Source: Candidatus Babelota bacterium
GTDB taxonomy: Bacteria; Dependentiae; Babeliae; Babeliales; JABCYS01
DNA length: 13,727 nucleotides
Direction of reading: 5' to 3'
Assembly: GCA_013290085.1 (NCBI GenBank)
Contig: JABCYS010000010.1
Location: 1 to 13,727, forward strand
Notes under the pieces: model-generated
What the model was told of the DNA's origin: nothing
The model's input: the letters and a program-made list of their open reading frames with translations, nothing else
Databases searched by the model: none
Made by a program: the position numbers and the translations under genes
Shown here: piece by piece, positions 1 through 6,816 of the stretch
Layout of the letters: every line of letters begins with the position of its first letter
Numbering within the stretch: position 1 is the first letter of the stretch

Positions 1-1
1 C

Positions 2-328
2 TTTGGGCATCAGCCTTTATACGTTTATCTTTTTACTGATGCCACAAACCCTATAGAGCTCATGGAAAACTATGCACAGGCCCTACAACTTCCCAATATT
101 GAATTCGATTGTCGCAGAACAACGAATAAACATGATATGAATGTGCTTGAAGACTTTTTTGCATTGACTCAATTTGATTGTCTTATTCGAGTTGATTCAA
201 ACTTTTCATTAGTTGCTTCTAAGCTTGCTCACTATAAAGTACAAATAACCCCTAAACATTATCATTTTCATCCAACCAGGGGCTACCCTGTTATCGACAA
301 GGTACTATTCACTTTTGCTAATGATTAA
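2..328 (+). CDS. C-terminal fragment of a possible glycosyltransferase
   Basis: The reading frame is open from the window edge to a TAA at 326-328, so the gene begins upstream and the ATG at 62 is probably internal. About 108 residues are visible. The segment DFFALTQFDCLIRVDSNFSL, near residues 71-90 of the fragment, has the form of the C-terminal donor-binding part of some GT-B type transferases (a fucosyltransferase-11-like 'surveillance of low-status residues then SNFS' pattern), followed by a short basic and His-rich tail. This is a weak resemblance and no catalytic residue can be named. The stop codon overlaps the stop codon of the convergent DUF6492 gene by a few bases, leaving no room for a terminator between them. 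The glycan-related neighbours agree with a transferase role but do not prove it. Confidence 0.55.
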   Translation, partial: FGHQPLYVYLFTDATNPIELMENYAQALQLPNIEFDCRRTTNKHDMNVLEDFFALTQFDCLIRVDSNFSLVASKLAHYKVQITPKHYHFHPTRGYPVIDKVLFTFAND

Positions 329-1203
329 CCATTCCAAATATGGATAGCAACATAATCATACCCTTTGTCTGCGTATTCTTTTACGGGAGCACAGTCAGAT
401 ATGCACGCACTAGCCCACCTTAGCGGCCTAATCTTGACTTGGTTGGTACGCGCAAAAACAAAGTTAAAATAAATTTCATATTCTGACATAGCAGAAAATG
501 CCATGTTCTTTTGAGTATCAACAGGAATTGCCCGTGCAATTGCCTTCCAGGGTTCCATGCCATGCTGACTCGCAATAAGACTAAACATATCTTTTAAAAC
601 TTCTTTTTGAAAAAGCATATGGTGCACGATACCTGAATATTCTTTGTAAAGTTTTTTTAATTCAGGCAATATCCGGAATGCATGGTCAAAATAAAAAACA
701 TTAAACTCATCGCCAGTAGCATATAATCCCGAACCATCTTCTGCCAGAAAATGTACAGGCTTAAAAAAAATAACATCCGCATCAACAATAAGAACATTTG
801 AGGAAATATCAGGGATGTAGAACGGTGAAAAGAGTTTGAGAAATTGTTGGTAGATCCAACCCATACGAGATTTGGGACGATTAACTTGCCAGTAGGCTGC
901 TTCAGGCGACCGAAATATTTCCAAAGCGATGCTCTCTTTACTAAAAGGGAAGATCTTTTCGTCCACCCATTCCGCCTCCTGAGTAAGAGGCTCAGATGAA
1001 ATGACAATAACGCGACGAACTCCCTGAACATACCTTTTTACGCTCTTAATTGCTCTATTTAAATTGGCTGCATCTTTCGGGTGACATGGGATTACCACAT
1101 CTATCGGATCCCTAGAAAAGTTGTAGGTTACTTTTTCAAATGAAAATACTGGGGAAAAATAAAGAGAGAAAAATAGTAAAGGAAAATAGGTAAGCCGCTT
1201 CAT
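325..1203 (-). CDS. DUF6492-like GT-A-type putative glycosyltransferase, exported (copy 1)
   Basis: A 292-residue protein. The start MKRLTYFPLL at 1203 is preferred over an in-frame ATG at 1245, because it puts a Lys/Arg pair and a hydrophobic signal peptide (residues 3-21, possible cleavage after VFS) at the N-terminus and matches its paralogue at 7778-8656 in length and start. The mature part opens with IDVVIPCHPKD (residues 34-44), a nucleotide-sugar-binding beta strand pattern, and carries VDADVIFF (140-147) whose DAD fits the metal-binding DxD of GT-A transferases. SGIVHHMLF (190-198) and SEYEIYFNF (240-248) are strongly conserved between the two copies. The family is known to me as DUF6492, without an established reaction; glycosyl transfer is inferred from the DxD and the fold pattern. 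It lies 47 bases downstream of a methyltransferase gene, probably in one transcript. Confidence 0.85.
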   Translation of the reverse strand: MKRLTYFPLLFFSLYFSPVFSFEKVTYNFSRDPIDVVIPCHPKDAANLNRAIKSVKRYVQGVRRVIVISSEPLTQEAEWVDEKIFPFSKESIALEIFRSPEAAYWQVNRPKSRMGWIYQQFLKLFSPFYIPDISSNVLIVDADVIFFKPVHFLAEDGSGLYATGDEFNVFYFDHAFRILPELKKLYKEYSGIVHHMLFQKEVLKDMFSLIASQHGMEPWKAIARAIPVDTQKNMAFSAMSEYEIYFNFVFARTNQVKIRPLRWASACISDCAPVKEYADKGYDYVAIHIWNG

Positions 1204-1250
1204 TTCTGCAATTTCCAATGAATACCCCACTGCGCCTTTAAACACTCTAT

Positions 1251-1898
1251 CTAATTTTTAGCATCAAAAAACCAAAATGGGTCATCCCCACCTTTTGCAT
1301 GAATATTTTGATTCAACTGTTTAGCCGCCCTCCTAACACCCCGTCCAACACTCGCCCAATTAAAATCGTCTCCGCACATGATGCCTTTACTCTTCAGCTT
1401 AGGGTACCACGCCATAATATCTTGATAGACTGACTCCTCGTCATGGGAAGCATCCACATAAACCATATCGGGTTGTATATTTAGGCTTCTTGCAGCCTCA
1501 AGCGTGGTCATGCGAACTGGGATAATCCTATGAGTTAAGCCAACATTTTTTACGTTGGATAAGAATTGCTGATACAGTGTTGGCAACATCGCATTAAAAG
1601 GTGCTTGTTGATGATGCTCTATAGATCCTAGCCAATGATCCACCGCATAAACTCGGGCATCTGCACCGGCTTTTTGTGCTAAAAATACCGCTGATGTTCC
1701 AAGCCAAGTGCCCAATTCTACAATTACTTTTGGATGAATAGTATCAATAACACCTTGCAAATATCGTGCTCTGGTATCATCGAAAAATCCATTCAAGTTT
1801 GTAGGCAAAGCTATTATAGATCGGTACGGCTCAGGTTCATTTGCAATTTCATAATTAGTGTAAAAAAAAGATAATAAAAACATTAAATGCAAAAACAT
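1251..1898 (-). CDS. Class I SAM-dependent methyltransferase (Methyltransf_24-like), possibly exported
   Basis: A 215-residue protein. The start at 1898 is chosen over the ATG at 1931 because a strong AAGGAAG ribosome site sits five bases before it, and because the protein then starts MFLHLMFLLSFF, a hydrophobic signal-like segment (no clear cleavage site; it could stay as an anchor). VELGTWLGTSA (60-70) is SAM motif I, YAVDHW (84-89) supplies the acidic residue that usually binds the SAM ribose, and VYVDASHDE (147-155) and CGDDFNW (175-181) match the motifs after strands 4 and 5 of the Methyltransf_24 group. Members often methylate sugars or small molecules in glycan and antibiotic clusters; the acceptor here is unknown. 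It is the first gene of a two-gene minus-strand unit and has a good promoter candidate upstream. Confidence 0.85.
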   Translation of the reverse strand: MFLHLMFLLSFFYTNYEIANEPEPYRSIIALPTNLNGFFDDTRARYLQGVIDTIHPKVIVELGTWLGTSAVFLAQKAGADARVYAVDHWLGSIEHHQQAPFNAMLPTLYQQFLSNVKNVGLTHRIIPVRMTTLEAARSLNIQPDMVYVDASHDEESVYQDIMAWYPKLKSKGIMCGDDFNWASVGRGVRRAAKQLNQNIHAKGGDDPFWFFDAKN

Positions 1899-1903
1899 AC
1901 TTG

Positions 1904-1910
1904 CTTCCTT
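1904..1910 (-). promoter_or_regulatory. Ribosome binding site deciding the start at 1898
   Basis: AAGGAAG on the minus strand, five bases before ATG at 1898. It lies inside the longer open frame that begins at 1931 and is the reason for rejecting that upstream start. Confidence 0.7.
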
Positions 1911-1947
1911 TTTTTGAGAACCAAAAAACATCCCACCATTTTTCTAA

Positions 1948-1977
1948 AGTAGATTAAAAATATTCCGTCTATGTCAA
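1948..1977 (-). promoter_or_regulatory. Sigma-70-like promoter for the methyltransferase-DUF6492 pair
   Basis: On the minus strand a perfect TTGACA (-35) at 1972-1977 is followed after 18 bases by TCTACT (-10, four of six consensus bases) at 1948-1953. The -10 ends about 50 bases before the start codon at 1898. The assignment rests on consensus match and position only. Confidence 0.45.
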
Positions 1978-2129
1978 GAAAAAAAGAATTTGAAACAAAA
2001 GGATGGCTTGAATTGCCCCTGCTAAGAAAAATTTTAAATTTTTAGCAGTTTCGCAAAACTGCAAATATTTGGTAATTATGGTATCGAACATTTAATCTCT
2101 CGGGTGTTCAGTAGTTTGGAGCCAATATC
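1978..2129. other. Intergenic region between divergent units
   Basis: No gene is seen here. Apart from the hairpin pair listed separately, it should contain the promoter of the plus-strand UDP-xylose synthase gene, but only poor matches are visible, for example TTGGTA at 2069-2074 with a weak -10 17 bases later. A GGAG sequence about nine bases before the ATG at 2130 is the likely ribosome site. Confidence 0.5.
2019..2062. repeat. Two overlapping inverted repeats (competing hairpins)
   Basis: CTGCTAA at 2019-2025 pairs with TTAGCAG at 2042-2048, extended by a G-U and two A-U pairs to about ten pairs around a ten-base AT loop. The right arm then takes part in a second hairpin: GCAGTTT at 2045-2051 pairs perfectly with AAACTGC at 2056-2062 around the four-base loop CGCA. 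GCAG at 2045-2048 belongs to both stems, so both cannot form fully at once. Neither is followed by a clean T run on the plus strand, so neither is a classical terminator. Possible roles are a leader switch for the downstream gene, a protein-binding site, or a copy of a dispersed genomic repeat. Confidence 0.5.
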
Positions 2130-3707
2130 ATGATAAAAAAAATTATTTTGTTGTTACCTCTTTTTTTTGCATCAATCGGTCATCCCTCAACCCCCCAACC
2201 ATTCTTCATTTATACAAACGGAGCTTCAACATCTAAAGCTGTAGTTGTTAACCCCTTCAACTCATCAGATTCTCGCTCCCTCTTTGAGCAGATGTGCTTT
2301 GATATGCCCAAGGTTTTTGAATACGCACATAAGAACAGTCTTCCTGTTGTCTTTTTTGTACCCCGTTCACTTACCGGACTTTCACCTCTTGATGCCAATG
2401 CTGAAGAGATTGAAGGAATACGCGTAGGGCTTGCTTGGGCCAGCATGTTTTCTCGGTTTGCAGATCTTGGAAAAACAGATGTGCGTGTTATAGAGGCGGA
2501 TAACAAACTTACCCAACAAACTGTCCTTCCTGCGGTTGAAGAAATCTTAGGTCATACGTTTGAATCTAAGAAGAATAGCCCCGTTATCCTGCAACCATTT
2601 ACCTCTCTCAATACCTTGTTAAAAAAATCTCCGGACCAAAAAACTTTTCTTGAACCCTTAACCTTTTTGCCGGAACAACCAACCCGCACTACACTCAAGC
2701 CAACTTTACCAAGCACAGGCCACAACAAAAAAAGATTTTTAATTACTGGTGCTGCCGGCTTTCTCGGCAGCCATCTCACTAAAGCCTTGCTTGATGGTGG
2801 GCATCAAGTAATTTGTTTGGATAACTTTTCTTGCTGCAGTCGAGAAAATATTGAACCCTTCATGAGCAACCCTGACTTCTGCTTTTTCCAACAGGACATA
2901 ACAGACCCTATCGAAGTAGAAGGAAATATTGATTACGTTATTCATCTTGCTTCGATACCAAGTCCCGTTTTTTACTACCGCTTGCCCAAAGAAACCATGC
3001 GCACGGGTATTCATGGTACACGTAATATGCTTGAACTTGCCGTTAAGAAAAATGCTCAATTTTTCTTTTCATCCACCTCTGAAGTGTATGGCGATCCTGC
3101 GGTCACTCCTCAGGAAGAAAATTATGCAGGAAATGTAAGCACGGTTGGTATGCGTTCACAATATGATCAATCAAAACGAGGCGCAGAAACATTAATAAAA
3201 ATTTACTTTGAACAATATGGCATTGATGTGCGCATTGCTCGTATTTTTAACACCTATGGTCCACATATGCAGCTGCAAGATGGCAGAGTCGTTACTAATT
3301 TTATCGGGGCACTTTTGCGCCATGAACCTATGACTGTTTATGGTGATGGCATGCAAACACGCAGTTTTGCTTACGTTGACGATACTATTCAAGGACTTTT
3401 AAAGCTCATTCATGTATCTCTAGCCCCCCAGACCCCCATCAAAGAGCGCGTTGTGAATATCGGAAACGACCACGAACTTACTATTATTGAGCTAGCATCT
3501 TGTCTTAATACTCTTGCCCCTTCCTTCGAACTTCAACCAGCAATAATAAATCGTGTTCCTCAAATTGACACTACCGATCCAAAACAACGAAACCCAAACT
3601 TACAAAGGGCCAGAGGCCTTTTAGGTTATGAACCGCGAGTAACACTTATGGAGGGATTAGAAAAAACACTCTCTTATTTTTGCAAAAAAGGAATTAAGAG
3701 TTTTTAA
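2130..3707 (+). CDS. uxs: UDP-glucuronate decarboxylase (UDP-xylose synthase) with signal peptide and extra N-terminal region
   Basis: A 525-residue protein. Residues 202-520 are an extended short-chain dehydrogenase of the UXS type, which uses bound NAD+ to turn UDP-glucuronate into UDP-xylose. Visible features: TGAAGFLGSH (206-215) nucleotide-binding glycine motif, DNF at 231-233, HLASIPSP (272-279), STSEVYGDP (315-323), the catalytic YDQSK (Tyr345, Lys349) and DPKQRNPNL (483-491). Glu318 and Arg487 align by spacing with the Glu and Arg tied to decarboxylation in human UXS1, which separates it from plain epimerases. Usual bacterial UXS proteins are about 310-350 residues; here residues 1-20 form a signal peptide (MIKKIILLLP, then Leu/Phe-rich) and about 175 further residues of unrecognised sequence precede the enzyme. 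A dehydrogenase making its substrate lies 79 bases downstream on the same strand, so the two probably work in sequence. Enzyme identity is firm; export is inferred. Confidence 0.9.
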   Translation: MIKKIILLLPLFFASIGHPSTPQPFFIYTNGASTSKAVVVNPFNSSDSRSLFEQMCFDMPKVFEYAHKNSLPVVFFVPRSLTGLSPLDANAEEIEGIRVGLAWASMFSRFADLGKTDVRVIEADNKLTQQTVLPAVEEILGHTFESKKNSPVILQPFTSLNTLLKKSPDQKTFLEPLTFLPEQPTRTTLKPTLPSTGHNKKRFLITGAAGFLGSHLTKALLDGGHQVICLDNFSCCSRENIEPFMSNPDFCFFQQDITDPIEVEGNIDYVIHLASIPSPVFYYRLPKETMRTGIHGTRNMLELAVKKNAQFFFSSTSEVYGDPAVTPQEENYAGNVSTVGMRSQYDQSKRGAETLIKIYFEQYGIDVRIARIFNTYGPHMQLQDGRVVTNFIGALLRHEPMTVYGDGMQTRSFAYVDDTIQGLLKLIHVSLAPQTPIKERVVNIGNDHELTIIELASCLNTLAPSFELQPAIINRVPQIDTTDPKQRNPNLQRARGLLGYEPRVTLMEGLEKTLSYFCKKGIKSF

Positions 3708-3751
3708 AAAGCATTTCTGCATCTTGAGCGCCTCAAATTCCAGTTAAAAAA

Positions 3752-3784
3752 GGAACTAAGGAATTAAGGAAATTTAAAGGAAGG
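3752..3784 (+). promoter_or_regulatory. Array of Shine-Dalgarno-like GGAA motifs before the dehydrogenase gene
   Basis: GGAA occurs at 3752, 3760, 3768 and 3779, at steps of 8, 8 and 11 bases, the last as AAAGGAAGG directly before ATG at 3787. The last copy is the natural ribosome site. The earlier copies could help ribosomes load or be chance purine richness. Confidence 0.4.
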
Positions 3785-3786
3785 TA

Positions 3787-5097
3787 ATGAAGCTTACACT
3801 ATTTCTTATCGTTGTTGGCATTTTTGTCGCCTGCTCTGGCTCAAACATAACCGTCATCGGCACTGGCTATGTAGGTTTAGTAGCTGGAGCTTCACTCGCT
3901 GATTTTGGACATACTGTTTGCTGTGTTGATATAGATGCAGAAAAAATAGCGTCCCTCAATAAAGGCACCGTTCCTTTTTATGAGCCTGGGCTTGCTGAGT
4001 TGGTACAAAAGAACACACCCTTAGGAAATCTTTCATTTTCAACGAACATACGAGCATCGCTCACGAATGCAGACATTATTTTTCTTGCCGTCGGCACACC
4101 CATGATGTCTGATGGCTCTGCTGACATATCGGCTGTTCTTGCATCGATTGATACTATAGCATCAGTACTCCAAGATGGGCTCTATCGCCTTATCTGTATA
4201 AAAAGTACGGTACCAATAGGCACCACTGACCTTATAAACAATGCTTTGCTTGAGCGTGTTAGTTCAGACACCTTTGATGTTGTTTTCAATCCTGAATTTT
4301 TACGAGAAGGCTGCGCGTTGAGAGATTTTGCAGAGCCAGAACGCATCGTTATCGGCCTAGGCTCAGAAAAGGCTCGGGCAATCATGGAAGAAATATACGC
4401 ACCCTTAAAAAGAAAGGGGGTACCTTTTTTTGTCACCAACGCAGTAACTGCAGAAACAATTAAATATGCTTCCAACGCTTTTTTAGCGGTAAAGATTTCT
4501 TACATCAATGAAATGGCAAATTTATGCGAAAAGACTGGCGCTCATATTTATGATGTTGCTCATGGCATGGGCCTCGATTCACGCATTGGAAACAAATTCC
4601 TTACCCCCGGACCAGGCTTTGGTGGATCATGCTTCCCCAAAGATTCTCATGCCTTATTAAAAAAGGCAGAAGAAGCTCATGTGCAGCTACGTATTGTTAC
4701 TGCAGCTCTTGAAGCAAATGACTTTCAAAAGAAACACGTTGTCGACAAGCTCCAATCTTTGCTCAGACACAATCTAAAGGGACAAACTATCGCCATTTTA
4801 GGTCTAGCCTTTAAAGCAAACACCGATGACGTACGCGAATCTGCGGCGATAGATGTTATTAAACAATTGCTAGCACAAGGTGCAACAATACGAGCATATG
4901 ATCCACTAGCCATGGAAAACATGAAAAAAATAATGCCAGCTATTTATTATGCTTCATCATTGCAGGATGCTTTAGCTGATAGTGATGCGGCCATTATCTT
5001 AACCGAGTGGGATGAGTTTAAGCAGATAGGCATGAGCAAAAACCAGCACTCCTATAAATTGCCCATTCTTGATACTCGAAATATTTTGAAAGGATAG
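3787..5097 (+). CDS. ugd: UDP-glucose 6-dehydrogenase with N-terminal export signal (copy 1)
   Basis: A 436-residue protein that oxidises UDP-glucose to UDP-glucuronate with two NAD+. ITVIGTGYVGL (21-31) is the Rossmann motif, KSTVPIGT (139-146) and NPEFLREG (168-175) are family signatures, Lys226 and Asn230 lie in the conserved ETIKYASNAF, and GPGFGGSCFPKD (275-286) holds the catalytic Cys282 with Lys285 and Asp286. The C-terminal domain includes LGLAFKANTDDVRES (338-352). All residues expected for activity are present and the length is normal. The oddity is an added N-terminus, MKLTLFLIVVGIFVACSGS, hydrophobic and ending just before the first beta strand; cytosolic relatives usually start at that strand with Met. 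VAC at 14-16 could be an imperfect lipobox (Phe rather than Leu at -3). It follows the UXS gene, giving a two-step UDP-glucose to UDP-xylose unit. Confidence 0.95.
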   Translation: MKLTLFLIVVGIFVACSGSNITVIGTGYVGLVAGASLADFGHTVCCVDIDAEKIASLNKGTVPFYEPGLAELVQKNTPLGNLSFSTNIRASLTNADIIFLAVGTPMMSDGSADISAVLASIDTIASVLQDGLYRLICIKSTVPIGTTDLINNALLERVSSDTFDVVFNPEFLREGCALRDFAEPERIVIGLGSEKARAIMEEIYAPLKRKGVPFFVTNAVTAETIKYASNAFLAVKISYINEMANLCEKTGAHIYDVAHGMGLDSRIGNKFLTPGPGFGGSCFPKDSHALLKKAEEAHVQLRIVTAALEANDFQKKHVVDKLQSLLRHNLKGQTIAILGLAFKANTDDVRESAAIDVIKQLLAQGATIRAYDPLAMENMKKIMPAIYYASSLQDALADSDAAIILTEWDEFKQIGMSKNQHSYKLPILDTRNILKG

Positions 5098-5216
5098 CTC
5101 GGAAAAGTCGCTGTCAAAAAAATATCCATGGGTAAAAATCAGTCTACAATACTCATCAAAATTCGGCACATCATCGGCACATAAAAAGCATGTATGATCC
5201 TATTCTTAAAAACCCT

Positions 5217-5975
5217 CTAGGCTGTTTTTCTTATTACAGCAATATACTGGCCATTACCCAGGGAATCGCCTGATGGAATTTCACATTCATACAGTATCTC
5301 ATAATTTAATTTATCAAATGCTTTAAATGTTCCTTCGCGAACTTGATCCCATGCCCAATCATCAACAACAGCGATAAAGGTCTTAGCAAATATACTATTG
5401 TAGTAAGTGAAGGCCATTTCTTGCTCAAGCATAGCGTGTCCTGCATCATACACGTAAATATCAATCGGTCTTTTAAATAAAGAGATATCAACGGCGAAGC
5501 AATCTGACACCAAGAACGTAAAATCTTTTTTTTCTAGATATTTATTACAAGCATTTAGGCATATCTCTTTATGTCTCAACGATTTATCATCCACATACCA
5601 ATCAATGCCAATTTTATCAGTTAAATGTTTTTCATTGCCCAATAAGGCACATATAAACGAAGCGCCAGTATACAATCCAATATGTAAATGAGCCGCATCC
5701 TGAAGAGAACATAAATTATTTACTATATGAAGGTAAGGGATAAGTCCGTGTGGACTTTGGTTATGTATGTCCTTAAAAAACTCAGGACTTTCAAGTCTAG
5801 AATTATTAAGATTTGATTCTCTTCGCATAGCGCGCTCAAAAGAATCCTTGGTATGCCGAACAAGTAAATCTTCATAAGCAGAATTTTTAGTGGGATATGA
5901 ATCCTTATAAAAATGATTGGTACTAAAACAAGTTAATGAATTTAATAGAAAGATTAAGGCAATGCTGTTTTTCAC
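5217..5975 (-). CDS. Class I SAM-dependent methyltransferase-like protein with signal peptide
   Basis: A 252-residue protein that starts at GTG (5973-5975) after AAGGAG with five-base spacing. Residues 1-18 (MKNSIALIFLLNS then TCFS) look like a signal peptide. HIGLYTGAS (98-106) corresponds to SAM motif I, IGIDW (122-126) to the second strand, IYVYDAGH (173-180) to the strand-4 motif and IAVVDDWAWDQVREGT (201-216) to the strand-5 motif of a bacterial family that typically reads YDG.H and VDDWNW..VR.GT. The usual acidic residue at the start of motif I is replaced by His98, so SAM binding should be tested. The acceptor is unknown. It is the last gene of the four-gene minus-strand run, 76 bases after the previous gene, and converges with the first UDP-glucose dehydrogenase gene. 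Confidence 0.75.
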   Translation of the reverse strand: MKNSIALIFLLNSLTCFSTNHFYKDSYPTKNSAYEDLLVRHTKDSFERAMRRESNLNNSRLESPEFFKDIHNQSPHGLIPYLHIVNNLCSLQDAAHLHIGLYTGASFICALLGNEKHLTDKIGIDWYVDDKSLRHKEICLNACNKYLEKKDFTFLVSDCFAVDISLFKRPIDIYVYDAGHAMLEQEMAFTYYNSIFAKTFIAVVDDWAWDQVREGTFKAFDKLNYEILYECEIPSGDSLGNGQYIAVIRKTA

Positions 5976-5980
5976 TGCAG

Positions 5981-5986
5981 CTCCTT
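5981..5986 (-). promoter_or_regulatory. Ribosome binding site supporting a GTG start at 5975
   Basis: AAGGAG on the minus strand, five bases before GTG at 5973-5975. No ATG gives as good a combination of ribosome site and signal peptide. Confidence 0.7.
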
Positions 5987-6051
5987 TGATTTAGTAAAAA
6001 TAATTGTTTAACTCGCATTGAAATTGGTTGCGACAAAAACTTTAGTTAAAA

Positions 6052-6774
6052 CTACTCTCCAACCACACGCAAAAAATCCGCATCAACATTGCTGCCTACC
6101 AGAGTTGGTGGACCGGTTTGTCCTGGCCATGGCTTAACCGGAAAATAGACTTTCGCGTGTTGAAATACATCACTAAAATCGAAAACTCCCGGGATGCTGT
6201 TGCGCTTATCGATCGGCCTAATTATCTTTCCAAAGATCCCTTGTCCCGGAAAATAATCACAGTCATGCAAAATAACGTATCTAACAAGATTCTTCACTCG
6301 CTTAATACTTTCATAGCGCGCAAGCCACGGTGATTGGTCAATAAAGCAAACTTCAAAGTTTAGACTTCGCAATATTCCTGTTGTCTCAAAAAATGAAACC
6401 CAATGTGCGGGGCTCTCACGATCAGGATTTTCTTTTTTCCCTGGTACAAAATACATTTTGTGCCATCCGGAATTATCGTCGACATAACCATCATTTTTGT
6501 ATTTTGCTTTAAACTGATTCAGCCATTCCTGATCATCTTCTAAGGTAACCAGAACTCTTCCTGTTTGTTTACAAACTTCATGTAAGAGATCGGTACTCCC
6601 ATATCCACATCCCAACTCAATGATTGGACCGGTTGTGTTGCTTGCAATAGCATACAGTATGGGTTGGTGCGTACCGTACGGGTTGTTCGTATATGAAAAA
6701 TCAATAGCGCATAGATGAGTGGTTATAAACCACGCCATAATAATCAAGTATTTTATGTGCGTGTTTTTCTTCAT
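6052..6774 (-). CDS. Rossmann-fold methyltransferase-like protein with signal peptide
   Basis: A 240-residue protein with ATG at 6774 and a GAAAGG ribosome site a few bases upstream. MKKNTHIKYLIIMAWFITTHLCA (seen at 1-23) is a clear signal peptide with a Leu-Cys-Ala cleavage-like end. PIIELGCGYGST (50-61) is an intact SAM motif I and LVTLEDDQEWL (75-85) the usual acidic position after strand 2. CFIDQSPW (143-150) and ILHDCDYF (168-175) fit strands 4 and 5, and GPPTLVGSN (221-229) closes the protein. It is not similar to the other methyltransferases in the window, so each probably has its own acceptor. I do not recognise a characterised family; methyl transfer is inferred from motif I. It lies 42 bases after the preceding transferase-like gene. 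Confidence 0.75.
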   Translation of the reverse strand: MKKNTHIKYLIIMAWFITTHLCAIDFSYTNNPYGTHQPILYAIASNTTGPIIELGCGYGSTDLLHEVCKQTGRVLVTLEDDQEWLNQFKAKYKNDGYVDDNSGWHKMYFVPGKKENPDRESPAHWVSFFETTGILRSLNFEVCFIDQSPWLARYESIKRVKNLVRYVILHDCDYFPGQGIFGKIIRPIDKRNSIPGVFDFSDVFQHAKVYFPVKPWPGQTGPPTLVGSNVDADFLRVVGE

Positions 6775-6816
6775 TTTTTACCTTTCATTATTTTGTTAGT
6801 CCAATTCTAAAAAAAT

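Noticed and set aside
62..328. Complete small gene starting at 62
   Set aside because: The frame is open back to base 2 without a stop and no ribosome site precedes 62, so it is taken as the end of a larger gene.
1204..1245. Longer start for the first DUF6492 protein
   Set aside because: It would put 14 residues before the signal peptide and break the match in length and start with the paralogue at 7778-8656.
1899..1931. Longer start for the methyltransferase at 1251-1898
   Set aside because: The added residues are hydrophilic and lie over the strong AAGGAAG ribosome site of the internal ATG.
2210..3059. Minus-strand open frames inside the UDP-xylose synthase gene
   Set aside because: They overlap a well-supported enzyme, have no recognisable domains and no ribosome sites.
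5163..5182. Direct repeat TCGGCACAT twice, 11 bases apart
   Set aside because: Only two short copies in a convergent intergenic gap, with no hairpin or array; likely chance.
5098..5216. Bidirectional terminator between convergent genes
   Set aside because: I looked for a GC-rich stem followed by T runs and found only weak short pairings.
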